Below, piece by piece: positions 56,256-64,000 of a stretch of DNA of 64,000 nt (position 1 is the stretch's first letter; each line of letters opens with the position of its first letter). Under the pieces are notes generated by a model. That model saw only the letters and a program-made list of their open reading frames with translations, had not been told where the DNA came from and searched no databases. The stretch is taken from NCBI RefSeq assembly GCF_900113955.1, contig NZ_FORH01000002.1:62001-126000 (forward strand). The letters run 5' to 3'. Made by a program: the position numbers and the translations under genes. The stretch is from Celeribacter neptunius. GTDB taxonomy: Bacteria > Pseudomonadota > Alphaproteobacteria > Rhodobacterales > Rhodobacteraceae.

Positions 56256-57281
56256 TCAGCAGATCCGCGGCAGCTGTTCGCCCACCAACATATCGACGAT
56301 GCGCGCGCCACCGAACAGCGTGCGCATGGTCACCAGCGGGCCTTGGCCCTTGGGTTTCGCGCGACCGATGACCACGGCGCCTTGCCCCTCGGGGACGGAG
56401 CGCATGGCGGCCAGCGCCGCCTCGGCCTCTTCTTCCGGCACGAAAAGCACCAAAGTGCCCTCATTCGCGAGATAGAGCGGGTCGAGCCCGAGGATCTCGC
56501 ACATGCCCTTGACCTCGGTGCGCAGCGGCAGGGCGGTTTCCTCGATTTCCACCGCCACATCGGCACTCTCGGCGATCTCGTTAAGGGCCGATGCCAGACC
56601 GCCCCGGGTGGCGTCACGGGCGCATCTGAGCCCAGGACAGGCCGCCGCCACGGCGGCCATGAGATGGCCCAGCCCGGCGCAATCGGATTGGATGTCGGTG
56701 GAGAGCGCCATATCGCCGCGTGCCGCCAGAATCGCCGCGCCGTGATCGCCCAGCACACCATTGACGATGGCCACGTCTCCCGGCTGCACCGCCTCTGCCC
56801 TGAGATCCCGCCCCGGCGGGATCACACCGACACCTGTGGTGGTGACAAACACCTTGTCGGCAGAGCCACGCCCGACCACCTTTGTGTCGCCGGTGACGAT
56901 CTTGACGCCTGCCTTCTCCGCCTCAACCTTCATCGTCGCGACGATGCGTTTCAACAGCGCGATCTCGGTGCCCTCCTCGATGATGAAGGCCGCCGAAAGC
57001 CAGAGCGGCGTGGCTCCACCGACGGCGAGATCGTTGACCGTGCCGCAGATCGCGATCTTGCCGATGTCGCCGCCGGGGAACTCCACCGGATCGACCACGA
57101 AACTGTCGGTGGTGAGCGCCAGACGCGCGCCCGGTTCGGTGAGCGCACCGGACATCAGACGGGCCTGATCCTCCATGCTTTCCGGCTCGAAGACCGAGGT
57201 AAAGACCTCCTCGATCAGATCGCGCATCGCCCGGCCGCCACCGCCATGGGCGAGCGTCACCTTGTCCCCTCTGAGTGCCAT
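56256..57281 (-). CDS. hypE: Hydrogenase maturation protein HypE
   Basis: A 341-residue PurM-like enzyme that dehydrates the carbamoyl group on its own C-terminal cysteine to a thiocyanate, the source of the cyanide ligands of [NiFe] hydrogenase. The conserved end PRIC is intact, C341 being the last residue. LAHGGGGRAMRDLIEEVF near the start is the usual opening. The ATG at 57281 (MALRGDKVTLAHGGGG) is chosen; the frame is open 36 codons upstream without similarity. Last gene of the hup/hyp cluster, 43 bases after hypD. Confidence 0.96.
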   Translation of the reverse strand: MALRGDKVTLAHGGGGRAMRDLIEEVFTSVFEPESMEDQARLMSGALTEPGARLALTTDSFVVDPVEFPGGDIGKIAICGTVNDLAVGGATPLWLSAAFIIEEGTEIALLKRIVATMKVEAEKAGVKIVTGDTKVVGRGSADKVFVTTTGVGVIPPGRDLRAEAVQPGDVAIVNGVLGDHGAAILAARGDMALSTDIQSDCAGLGHLMAAVAAACPGLRCARDATRGGLASALNEIAESADVAVEIEETALPLRTEVKGMCEILGLDPLYLANEGTLVLFVPEEEAEAALAAMRSVPEGQGAVVIGRAKPKGQGPLVTMRTLFGGARIVDMLVGEQLPRIC

Positions 57282-57324
57282 ATTCCGTCTTTCTCTTCTG
57301 CCCGCCTCGGGCGTTATCGGGTCG

Positions 57325-58479
57325 TTACTCTGCCGGTTCGGAGGCCACCTCGGAACTCCGGGCGCCACCGTATTGGTAATAGGCGGCACAGGCGCCTTCC
57401 GAGCTGACCATCAGCGCGCCGAGCGGCATTTCGGGCGTACAGCCCTTGCCGAATTGCGGGCAACCGGTGGGTTTCAGCCGCCCGGTCATCACCTGACCAC
57501 AGGCGCAGCCCTCGGGTTCCTCGACCGACCGTTCGCCTGCCGCATAGCCGATGCCGAATTTTTCCTCGGCGTCGAAGGCGCTGTATTTGTCACGGATACG
57601 AAGCCCGGATTTGTCGATCTCGCCCAGCCCCCGCCATTCGAACGAGGGGCGCATTTCATAGACATCCTCGATCGCGGCGAGGCTGACCGGGTTGCCATGT
57701 TCGGGCACGACGCGGGCATATTGGTTCTCGACCTCGGCACGGCCGTCACGAATTTGCTCCAGAACCATCAGCACGGATTGCAACAGATCGAGCGGCTCGA
57801 ACCCCGCGACGACGATGGGTTTTCCGTAGTCTTCGGCAATGAAATCATAAGGATGCGTGCCGATCACCATCGACACATGCCCCGGCCCGACAAAACCGTC
57901 GAGCATCATATGCGGATCATCCAGCAGCGCCTTGATCGGCGGCGGCACGGTGATGTGATTGCAGAAGACCGAGAAATTGGTGAGATCCTCGCGCGCCGCC
58001 TGTTGGATCGACAGCGCGGTCGAAGGCGTCGTGGTCTCGAAACCCAGGCCGAAGAACACCACCTCGCGATCCGGATTGCGCCGCGCCAGTTCGAGCGCGT
58101 CCAGCGGGCTGTAGACCATGCGGATATCGGCGCCGTCGGCCTTGGCCTGAAGGAGCGATTTCTTCTGTCCCGGCACCCGCATGGCGTCGCCGAATGTGGT
58201 GAAGATCACCTCCGGCCGTTCGGCGATCTCGACGCATTCATCGACGCGCGCCATCGGCAGGACACAGACCGGGCAGCCCGGCCCGTGGATGAACTCGACC
58301 CCACCCGGGGTCAGCTTGTCCAAGCCATAGCGAAAGATCGCATGGGTGTGCCCGCCACAGATCTCCATGATATAGACCGGCTTTTCCGCCGTGGCGCCGA
58401 TCTCGTCGGTGATCTCGGCAATCTTGGCCAGAAGCGCCTTGGCGGCTTTCGGGTCGCGGAATTCCTCGGCGTATTTCAT
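57325..58479 (-). CDS. hypD: Hydrogenase maturation protein HypD
   Basis: A 384-residue [4Fe-4S] scaffold protein on which, with HypC, the Fe(CN)2CO unit is built. Cysteine motifs CGGHTH, GPGCPVCVLP and the C-terminal CACGQVMTG...GCPQFGKGC are all present, as is GFETTTP. GGGGGGAAG precedes the ATG at 58479. Forms hypCDE with its neighbours. Confidence 0.96.
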   Translation of the reverse strand: MKYAEEFRDPKAAKALLAKIAEITDEIGATAEKPVYIMEICGGHTHAIFRYGLDKLTPGGVEFIHGPGCPVCVLPMARVDECVEIAERPEVIFTTFGDAMRVPGQKKSLLQAKADGADIRMVYSPLDALELARRNPDREVVFFGLGFETTTPSTALSIQQAAREDLTNFSVFCNHITVPPPIKALLDDPHMMLDGFVGPGHVSMVIGTHPYDFIAEDYGKPIVVAGFEPLDLLQSVLMVLEQIRDGRAEVENQYARVVPEHGNPVSLAAIEDVYEMRPSFEWRGLGEIDKSGLRIRDKYSAFDAEEKFGIGYAAGERSVEEPEGCACGQVMTGRLKPTGCPQFGKGCTPEMPLGALMVSSEGACAAYYQYGGARSSEVASEPAE

Positions 58480-58492
58480 GACTTCCCCCCTT

Positions 58493-58783
58493 TTATGCGC
58501 GCGCTTCAAGTGCTTTGGCGCCTTCGGCCATCGCTTCGAGCGTTTCCTGTGCCTCGCCCAGCCCCTTGAGCGCCTCAAGCGTCGCCGCCGCCTCGTCCTC
58601 GTCGATCAGGGCCATGGCAAAGCCGACATGAATGAGCACCCAGGCGCCGATGAGATCATGGATCTCGCCGGTCAGGACCGGGGCGATATTGACCTCGCGG
58701 CGCACCCCCGACACATCGGCCAGCGCCATGAGCCGCGCCTCATCGGTGATCTCGATAATCTGTCCCGGGATGCCCAGACACAT
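58493..58783 (-). CDS. hypC: Hydrogenase assembly chaperone HypC
   Basis: A 96-residue chaperone with the essential N-terminal Met-Cys (MCLGIPGQI), which carries iron and binds the large-subunit precursor and HypD. An Ala/Glu-rich C-terminal helix of about 25 residues extends it slightly beyond the usual 75-90. It begins two bases after the hupR stop. Confidence 0.95.
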   Translation of the reverse strand: MCLGIPGQIIEITDEARLMALADVSGVRREVNIAPVLTGEIHDLIGAWVLIHVGFAMALIDEDEAAATLEALKGLGEAQETLEAMAEGAKALEARA

Positions 58784-58785
58784 GG

Positions 58786-60324
58786 TTATTCCTCCTCTTG
58801 GCTGTTCTCTTCGCCGTTCCCCGCGCTCTGTCGCTGCGGTTCGGCGATGCCGTAGCGTTCGATTTTCGCCCGGAGGCCAACGCGGGACAGGCCCAGCTCA
58901 TTGGCGGCACGGCTCTTGTTCCATTTCAGACGGGTCAGCGTCTCGCGCAGGATGCGCATTTCGATCTGTTCCACCCGGTCCTTGAGCGTGCCGGTGCCGA
59001 TCAGCACCTGATCCACGGCTGTCTCGCTCTCGCCCGGAACCGCGAGCGGATGCGACGGGGTAGCCTGCAGGATATGGCGCGAAATCAGCTCCGGTCCGAG
59101 AAGCACGTCCTGCGAAAAGATCAGCATGCGCACCATCTCGTTTTCCAACTCGCGCAGGTTGCCCGGCCAATCGTAATCCATCAGGAACTGGATCGCATCG
59201 TCCGAGAGCCCATGCACCGGCTTGCCATGCTCGGAAGCGGCATCGAACAGGAAGGTCTGCGCCAGGATCGCCAGATCGCCCGGTCGCGCCCGCAAGGGCG
59301 GCACGTCGAGCGTGACCTTGGCCAGAGCATAGTAAAGCTCGGCATTGAACCGCCCCTCGGCCACCTCATGGCGCAGATCGCGGTGACAGCCGATCAGCAG
59401 CCGTACCTGCGAGCGCATCATCTCATGTGCCCCCAGGGGCCGGAACGCACCATCGCGCACCGCGCGCAGGAGCAGCAGTTGCAGGCGCGGCGACAGATCC
59501 GCGATGCCGGAAATATAGAGCGTGCCGCGATCCGCCTTCTGGAACAACCCGGTCTTGTGCCCGCTCAGCCCGGGCACCGCACCACGGCGCGCGCCGAACA
59601 GTTCCATTTCCAGGATGTCATCGTCGACGGCGGTGCAATTGATCTCGAAATAGGGCCGGTCGGAGCGCAGGGAGGCGTAATGCATCGCCCGCGCGATCCG
59701 GCCCTTTCCCGTGCCCGGCTCGCCGGTGAGGATCACCGGCACGTCGAAAGAGGCAAACTGGCGCGCCTGTTCGATCACCGGGTTCATCGGCGAATTGCCG
59801 GCGCGCAGCACGGTCTCGAACCCCATGCCCTCGCGCAGCGCCTTGCGTTGTTCTTCGAGTTTGAGCTCCACCGAGCGCGACAGGTAGCGCATCTCCAGCG
59901 ACATGCGATCGTGCTCGCGGGTGAGCTGGAACAGATCGGCGGCATTCTTGGCCACCATCATCAGATGTTCGGGATGCCAGGGCTTGGTCAGAAACTGATA
60001 GATCCCCGCCTCATTGATCGCCGAGATCATGTCACCGGTCTCGGTATAGCCGGTGATGATGATGCGCACCGTATCGGGCCAGCGCTCGCGCACCTCGGTG
60101 AGGAATTCCACCCCGGTCTTGCCCGGCATCCGGTGATCGCAGAAGATCACCTGGACGAATTGCTCCTCCATATGGGCGCGGGCCTCGTCGGCGCCGCGCG
60201 CGATCAGGCAATCGAACGCGTCCTCGAGCGCCATGCGCATGGCGGCGAGGCTGTGCTCCTCGTCATCGACGAGAAGGACGGTGGGCAATTGTGCAGTCAT
60301 GGATGCGGCCATGGGTGCAGTCAT
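58786..60324 (-). CDS. hupR: Hydrogenase response regulator HupR/HoxA (NtrC-like)
   Basis: A 512-residue regulator from the first Met (three in-frame Met codons at 60324, 60312 and 60300; the first couples best to the hypB stop). The receiver domain has the phospho-acceptor D63 in [10 protein letters not shown]. The central AAA+ domain is present but altered: Walker A GEPGTGKG (200-207) is recognisable, the sigma-54 contact loop GAFTGA reads GAVPGL (247-252), and the Walker B acidic pair is replaced (GTLYISGI at 266-273). A Fis-type helix-turn-helix closes the protein. R. capsulatus HupR is known to act with sigma-70 and in its unphosphorylated state, which fits. It activates the uptake hydrogenase genes; the HupT kinase is not in the window. 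Confidence 0.93.
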   Translation of the reverse strand: MTAPMAASMTAQLPTVLLVDDEEHSLAAMRMALEDAFDCLIARGADEARAHMEEQFVQVIFCDHRMPGKTGVEFLTEVRERWPDTVRIIITGYTETGDMISAINEAGIYQFLTKPWHPEHLMMVAKNAADLFQLTREHDRMSLEMRYLSRSVELKLEEQRKALREGMGFETVLRAGNSPMNPVIEQARQFASFDVPVILTGEPGTGKGRIARAMHYASLRSDRPYFEINCTAVDDDILEMELFGARRGAVPGLSGHKTGLFQKADRGTLYISGIADLSPRLQLLLLRAVRDGAFRPLGAHEMMRSQVRLLIGCHRDLRHEVAEGRFNAELYYALAKVTLDVPPLRARPGDLAILAQTFLFDAASEHGKPVHGLSDDAIQFLMDYDWPGNLRELENEMVRMLIFSQDVLLGPELISRHILQATPSHPLAVPGESETAVDQVLIGTGTLKDRVEQIEMRILRETLTRLKWNKSRAANELGLSRVGLRAKIERYGIAEPQRQSAGNGEENSQEEE

Positions 60325-60327
60325 CGG

Positions 60328-61335
60328 TCAGGCCCCGAGCGTCTCGGTGGGAAATGTCTCGGTGGAACGTGTCTCTGTGGGACCTGTCTCTGTGGCGGGC
60401 GTTTCGGCGGCCTGCACGCTTTGCTGCTTTGCCTTGAGCCTTTGGTCGAGCCAGTCGAGCCAGTCCTGCATGCCCTCGCCGGTGCGGGCCGAGAGGCGCA
60501 GCACCCTGATGCCGGGGTTCACCCGTCTGAGGTTGGCCTCGTAGAGATCGAGATCGACGTCGCAATGCGGCGCCAGGTCCACCTTGTTCAGGAGCGCGAT
60601 TTCGGAAACGGTGAACATATCCGGGTATTTCAAAGGCTTGTCCTCGCCTTCCGTGACCGACAGGATCGCTACCTTGCAATCCTCGCCAAGATCAAACCCG
60701 GCCGGGCACACCAGATTGCCGACATTCTCGATAAAGAGATAAGACGCCGGATCGATCTCCAGATGTTCCATCGCGTGACCGACCATATGGCCGTCGAGGT
60801 GACAGCCCTTGCCGGTGTTGACCTGCACAGCCCTTGCCCCCGTCGCGCGGATGCGCTCGGCGTCATTGGCGGTCTGCTGATCGCCCTCGATCACGGCGAG
60901 CGGCGCGTCTCCGGCGCGGGCGTTCAGCATCTCGATCGTCTTGCACAGAAGCGTCGTCTTGCCGGAGCCGGGCGAAGACACGAGGTTCACCGCAAAGGCC
61001 CCGAGGTTGCCCAGCACCCGGCGATTGCCCTCGGCGTAGCGGTCGTTCTTGGCCAGAATATCGGTCTCCAGCGCGATCAGCCGCTCCTGCGACATGCCCG
61101 GCACTTCGGTACCCGCCGGGCCCTGGCCGAAATGCATGTCATCGCCATGATGGTGATGCGAATGCTGATGGTGATGGTGACCATGATCGTGGTCGTGATC
61201 GTACTCATGGGGATGATCGTGAGAATGGTCATGCCCGCGAGAATGCCCGTGAGAATGACTGTGAGAGTGGCCGTGCGCATGACCATGCGCCTCCCCCTCA
61301 ACGCTCGAAGTGCCGCAGCCGCATACCGTACACAT
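60328..61335 (-). CDS. hypB: Hydrogenase nickel-incorporation GTPase HypB
   Basis: A 335-residue GTPase that delivers nickel to the hydrogenase with HypA. The N-terminal CxxCGC nickel site is MCTVCGCG. Residues 17-68 hold 26 histidines, a nickel store. The G1 loop SPGSGKTT follows at 121-128, with NKVDL further on. The last 25 residues are five five-residue units beginning ET ([25 protein letters not shown]), which I do not know from other HypB proteins. GGAGG precedes the ATG at 61335, which overlaps the hypA stop as TGATG. The frame is open 42 codons upstream inside hypA antisense-free sequence but without similarity. Confidence 0.95.
   Translation of the reverse strand: MCTVCGCGTSSVEGEAHGHAHGHSHSHSHGHSRGHDHSHDHPHEYDHDHDHGHHHHQHSHHHHGDDMHFGQGPAGTEVPGMSQERLIALETDILAKNDRYAEGNRRVLGNLGAFAVNLVSSPGSGKTTLLCKTIEMLNARAGDAPLAVIEGDQQTANDAERIRATGARAVQVNTGKGCHLDGHMVGHAMEHLEIDPASYLFIENVGNLVCPAGFDLGEDCKVAILSVTEGEDKPLKYPDMFTVSEIALLNKVDLAPHCDVDLDLYEANLRRVNPGIRVLRLSARTGEGMQDWLDWLDQRLKAKQQSVQAAETPATETGPTETRSTETFPTETLGA
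60331..60405 (-). repeat. 15-bp repeats encoding an ETxxT tail of HypB
   Basis: Five consecutive 15-base units encode [20 protein letters not shown] and ETLGA at the very end of hypB. Units share a GACA/GAGA-CG core with scattered changes. Confidence 0.75.
61132..61287 (-). other. Histidine-rich nickel-storage segment of HypB
   Basis: The codons for residues 17-68 of HypB encode 26 His among 52 residues, mixed with Asp, Ser and Gly. Such segments in Rhizobiales and Rhodobacterales HypB bind several Ni(II) ions. Confidence 0.85.
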
Positions 61336-61676
61336 CAGGTAACCTCCAAATCCTTGATCCGCATTTCGTCCCCGCCCATCGGCATCAGCTTGCCGCCGCC
61401 GCAGAGCGGACAGTCGTCCAGCCGGTGCGCGATCTCCACCTCTTTGGCACAATCGTAACACATCGCACGCCCCGGCAGGTCGATCATCTCAAGCGCCGCG
61501 CCCTCGGCCACGGAACCCCGCATCACCACATCAAAGGCAAAGGCCATCGCGGGTTTCTCCACCCCCGCGAACCTGCCGATCTCCAACCGAACCCGCGACA
61601 CAGACGAAAACCCGTTCGCCAGAGCCGCATCCTCGATCACAGACCGAACCCCTTCGCACAAGGACATCTCATGCAT
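61335..61676 (-). CDS. hypA: Hydrogenase nickel-incorporation protein HypA
   Basis: A 113-residue metallochaperone: H2 and E3 for nickel (MHEMSLCEG), and a zinc loop C73-x2-C76 with C89-x2-C92. It hands nickel to the hydrogenase large subunit with HypB. It overlaps hypB by one base and the HupJ gene by an ATGA-type junction. In R. capsulatus a hupK gene precedes hypA; here it is absent. Confidence 0.96.
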   Translation of the reverse strand: MHEMSLCEGVRSVIEDAALANGFSSVSRVRLEIGRFAGVEKPAMAFAFDVVMRGSVAEGAALEMIDLPGRAMCYDCAKEVEIAHRLDDCPLCGGGKLMPMGGDEMRIKDLEVT

Positions 61677-62569
61677 CAGCCTCGCGCTCCGCCCTGTTCC
61701 AAGTCCTTGTCCTGAATCAGAGAGTCGCGTTCAATTTCTGCCTCTTGGCCGTTTTCCGCAAGCCCGGCGGTCAAAAGCTGACGGCGCGTGGGGGCGCTGA
61801 GCGCTTCTTCCCCCGGCTCTTCGGCGGCTTTCACCGCCTCGGCTTCGGCCTCGGCGGTCAGCGCGTCTTCGCGGGCGGCGCGAATATCGGCGCTGCGATC
61901 GGTTTCGGCGCGATGTTCTTCCTGAAACAGCGCCTGCATCACCGCCTGCGCCACTTCGACCGCCTGGGCCTGTGTCTTGAACTCGCCCATGAGCGAGAAC
62001 AGAGAACAGGCCTTGTAGCCGCCGGTCTGCTCGCGCGCATTGTGGATGAACTCATAGTCGCCCGAGGGAAAAGGCAGCACCTCCTTGTCGCCTGCGGTGA
62101 GATGCGACCAATCCTCGCCCTCGCCGGGCAATTGCACCAGATTCATGAACCACGGGCTCAGCAGCACGCCCAGGGGCCGGCCCTCATGTTCGATGAAGCC
62201 CACGGCCTGCACATGCAGGAGCTTGTTGACCATCGGCACATCGCGCATTTTCGCGTGCCAGACCTCGGTGAAATCCGCCACCAGCGCTTCGGTCTTGCGC
62301 GCCAGACGGGCGGCTTCGAGCATGGCGTCCGATCCAGGGTCCTCGGAGACCAGAAACTGCGCCTTCGGCGCGTCGCAATTGGGGCATTTCCAATCCTCGG
62401 GCAGCGCGGTGAAAGGCGTGCCCGGCAGGACCTGGCGGGTGTCGTCGCCCTCGGCGGGATCATAGGGCGTCCAGCAGATCTTGCATTCCATGATCGCCTG
62501 ATCGGAAATCTTGTCATTGGCGCCCAAGTAAGACCCTTCGAACCCGGTCTGGGTGTTGGCAAAGCTCAT
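61676..62569 (-). CDS. hupJ: Rubredoxin-HybE fusion protein (HupI+HupJ)
   Basis: A 297-residue protein with three parts. Residues 27-75 are a rubredoxin (C29-x2-C32 and C62-x2-C65; PLEDW-like [11 protein letters not shown]). Residues about 85-215 match the HupJ/HybE chaperone family ([42 protein letters not shown]). About 80 acidic Ala/Glu-rich residues follow and are probably disordered. HupI and HupJ are separate in Rhizobium; I recall that the Rhodobacter HupJ is fused in the same way. It helps assemble the FeS small subunit, particularly under oxygen. Overlaps hupH by ATGA. Confidence 0.9.
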   Translation of the reverse strand: MSFANTQTGFEGSYLGANDKISDQAIMECKICWTPYDPAEGDDTRQVLPGTPFTALPEDWKCPNCDAPKAQFLVSEDPGSDAMLEAARLARKTEALVADFTEVWHAKMRDVPMVNKLLHVQAVGFIEHEGRPLGVLLSPWFMNLVQLPGEGEDWSHLTAGDKEVLPFPSGDYEFIHNAREQTGGYKACSLFSLMGEFKTQAQAVEVAQAVMQALFQEEHRAETDRSADIRAAREDALTAEAEAEAVKAAEEPGEEALSAPTRRQLLTAGLAENGQEAEIERDSLIQDKDLEQGGARG

Positions 62570-63399
62570 CTGATCGCCTCCAGCACTTCGCGGATACGTT
62601 CCGAACTGTCGGCGAGATCTTCCTGTGCGGCCAAGGCCACCTCCGGCATGTCGGTGACTTCAAACGTGTCGAGAATGAGCGTGTCCATGGAGTTGAAGAA
62701 TTGCACCCGCCAGACATGATTGAGCGCGGTTGCACTGACCCGGCAATTGCCATAGCCGCGCGACAGGATGTCGGTCGCCCCCTGCCCCAGCGCCGCGTCC
62801 AGCCAGTCGAGATCGGGCTCGGTATGCGGCAGCAGCGTCAGGTTGATGACATGGCTCTCGTCTCCGGGTTTGAACCCTTTCGACTTGTCCTCCAGCTCCA
62901 CCAGAAGCGGCGGTGCGTTCACAACACCCAAGGGGCGTTCGGCCTTGTGCATCCGGGCCGGGCGGCGCGGCTCGAAAGCGCGATCTTGCGCAAGCTGTGG
63001 CACGGCGCCGACTTCGATCACGTCCTCATCTGCGCTCTTCAACAGCCAGACCCCGGCGAAGACGCTTTCCTGCACTGCAACGGCGGGAATGCCATGGATG
63101 CGCATGGCGACCTCGCCCTCGCCCATGGTCTCGGCAATGAGGGCGCGGTTTTTCGCGTCCAGCTCCGAGAGATCGAACCGGGCATTGGTGCCGGTTTCGG
63201 CGGCATGGGCACAGGCCTGCGACAGGCCCGCCAGAAGCGTCAGCGCCGGGCGCAGATCCTCGCTCAGCTCGACCTCGGGCGAATGCATGGAATAGGTCCG
63301 CATGTCCTGCGGCATTTCCATATATTCGAGCTCGCCATCCTCAACCGGCTGCGATCCGGGACCGAAGCCCATGGGCGGCAATTGGAAATTATTGACCAT
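62566..63399 (-). CDS. hupH: Hydrogenase expression/formation protein HupH (HyaF family)
   Basis: A 277-residue protein of the HupH/HyaF family, needed for full activity of uptake hydrogenases; the exact reaction is not known. Visible family parts are the Pro/Gly-rich start FQLPPMGFGPGSQP, the central PPLLVELEDKSKGFKPGDESHVINL region, and ILSRGYGNCRVSATALNHVWRVQFFNSM. It lies between hupG (12 bases) and the rubredoxin fusion (ATGA). Confidence 0.93.
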   Translation of the reverse strand: MVNNFQLPPMGFGPGSQPVEDGELEYMEMPQDMRTYSMHSPEVELSEDLRPALTLLAGLSQACAHAAETGTNARFDLSELDAKNRALIAETMGEGEVAMRIHGIPAVAVQESVFAGVWLLKSADEDVIEVGAVPQLAQDRAFEPRRPARMHKAERPLGVVNAPPLLVELEDKSKGFKPGDESHVINLTLLPHTEPDLDWLDAALGQGATDILSRGYGNCRVSATALNHVWRVQFFNSMDTLILDTFEVTDMPEVALAAQEDLADSSERIREVLEAIR

Positions 63400-63411
63400 C
63401 TCTCGCGCTCC

Positions 63412-63798
63412 TCACACCTGTTCCGGCACAGCCATCGCAAGGATCTGTGCGAGGCGGTTCATGTAGTCGTCCCAATCGCGAACCTTGGGGATGCCGGCAA
63501 GAAAATGCCCGTCACGATAGGTCAGAAGCGACGGGGTCTTGAGCACGCCCGTGGCCTCCCTGAGCGCGGTCTCGATCCCGTCACCGACCACGGCACAGTC
63601 GAAACGGCCCTGGAATGCCAGTTTGAGTTCCGGCAGGATCACCGCCACATCTGCGGTCTCGAGATTGCGTTTCGCATCCCCTGGCACGAAGAGCACATGC
63701 GCCCCCGGACGGCTGGTGAATTCGGTCACGTCATGCATGCTGTCGAGCTGCGGCCAGCCGAATTCGCTGGTCAGCCTGTCGATCAATGGGTGGCTCAT
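63412..63798 (-). CDS. hupG: Hydrogenase assembly protein HupG (HyaE family)
   Basis: A 128-residue thioredoxin-fold protein without the CxxC pair, typical of HyaE/HupG, which act as chaperones for the Tat-exported small subunit. [22 protein letters not shown] and [23 protein letters not shown] (in pieces) match. It overlaps hupF by four bases. Confidence 0.92.
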   Translation of the reverse strand: MSHPLIDRLTSEFGWPQLDSMHDVTEFTSRPGAHVLFVPGDAKRNLETADVAVILPELKLAFQGRFDCAVVGDGIETALREATGVLKTPSLLTYRDGHFLAGIPKVRDWDDYMNRLAQILAMAVPEQV

Positions 63799-64000
63799 GC
63801 GGTGGTCTCCCCTTTGTCCAATGCGGCCTGCAGATGCGGTGGCAATTGCGGGTCTCGCGCCTCGAGATCGGCGAAAGCGTCACCGAGGCCACGCCCCTCC
63901 ATCAGCGCCTGCAAGCCGCCGAGTGCGTTTTTGATTTTGATGGCTTCGTCTTCCGAGAGCACTTCGCGGGCGGCGCCGAGAAAGGTCAGCACCCATGTGC
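63795..64000 (-). CDS. hupF: Hydrogenase assembly chaperone HupF, 3' part
   Basis: The frame runs in from the right edge and ends at 63795. About 68 residues are visible, opening with [14 protein letters not shown], the conserved tail of HypC/HupF proteins. HupF is a HypC paralogue that protects the large subunit under oxygen. Its N-terminal Met-Cys lies outside the window. Structural genes hupSLCD are expected just beyond. Confidence 0.88.
   Translation of the reverse strand, partial: TWVLTFLGAAREVLSEDEAIKIKNALGGLQALMEGRGLGDAFADLEARDPQLPPHLQAALDKGETTA

Noticed and set aside
58798-61458. An 886-codon plus-strand frame across hupR and hypB
   Set aside because: It spans two confident genes on the opposite strand, and its Met/Val-rich end is only the reverse complement of the HypB histidine codons.

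Overview
The window is GC-rich, gene-dense alphaproteobacterial DNA. I read it as a member of the Rhodobacterales. The reasons are the hydrogenase accessory order hupF-G-H-J-hypA-B-hupR-hypC-D-E, which follows Rhodobacter capsulatus apart from a missing hupK, the many ABC and TRAP uptake systems, and a MocR regulator beside a taurine-pyruvate-aminotransferase-type enzyme. I see no insertion sequence, phage gene, tRNA, rRNA or CRISPR array. It looks like ordinary chromosome (or chromid) made of metabolic islands.

Layout. (1) 1-4432, plus strand: end of an unidentified gene, FAD oxidase, two related NAD(P)H:flavin/quinone-type reductases, an isopenicillin-N-synthase-like Fe(II) oxygenase and a creatininase-family amidohydrolase in one tightly overlapping operon; substrate unknown. 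(2) 4493-16027: a spermidine/putrescine-type ABC importer (minus), a divergent MocR regulator, an NAD-dependent aldehyde dehydrogenase, a Tpa-family aminotransferase and ethanolamine ammonia-lyase EutBC. Three promoters here carry the same kind of direct repeat, two CTGGC-like half-sites exactly 22 bp apart, which I take to be the MocR operators. The set matches the published hypotaurine route of Paracoccus (transamination, spontaneous desulfination to acetaldehyde, oxidation to acetate); EutBC also delivers acetaldehyde. (3) 16142-21373: TetR regulator divergent from an RND efflux adaptor and pump. (4) 21701-23654: MntR and MntH with two MntR boxes between them. (5) 23902-24396: small P-loop kinase.

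(6) 24572-37708, minus strand: a complete glycogen operon glgP-glgB-glgC-glgA-glgX-malQ-pgm. (7) 37955-39308: glutathione S-transferase divergent from an AhpD/CMD-like protein. (8) 39354-46566, minus strand: a TRAP transporter (Q-M-P), extradiol dioxygenase, MhpA-like flavin hydroxylase, fumarylacetoacetase-family hydrolase and an MhpR-like IclR regulator, together an aromatic meta-cleavage island. (9) 46828-56221: LysR regulator divergent from a polar amino-acid ABC importer, class III aminotransferase, two-subunit CoA transferase, M20 deacylase and thiolase. This is a coherent but unassigned route that would suit an N-acyl beta-amino acid. (10) 56256-64000, minus strand: [NiFe] uptake-hydrogenase maturation genes; the structural genes should lie beyond the right edge.

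The best candidates for something undescribed are the 47.9-56.2 kb catabolic operon, the operon at 1-4432, the MocR operator set with 22-bp periodicity, and the importer permease whose extra C-terminal domain carries a duplicated SAFGGAFGG motif. All assignments come from reading the sequence and remembered family features; no database search was run.
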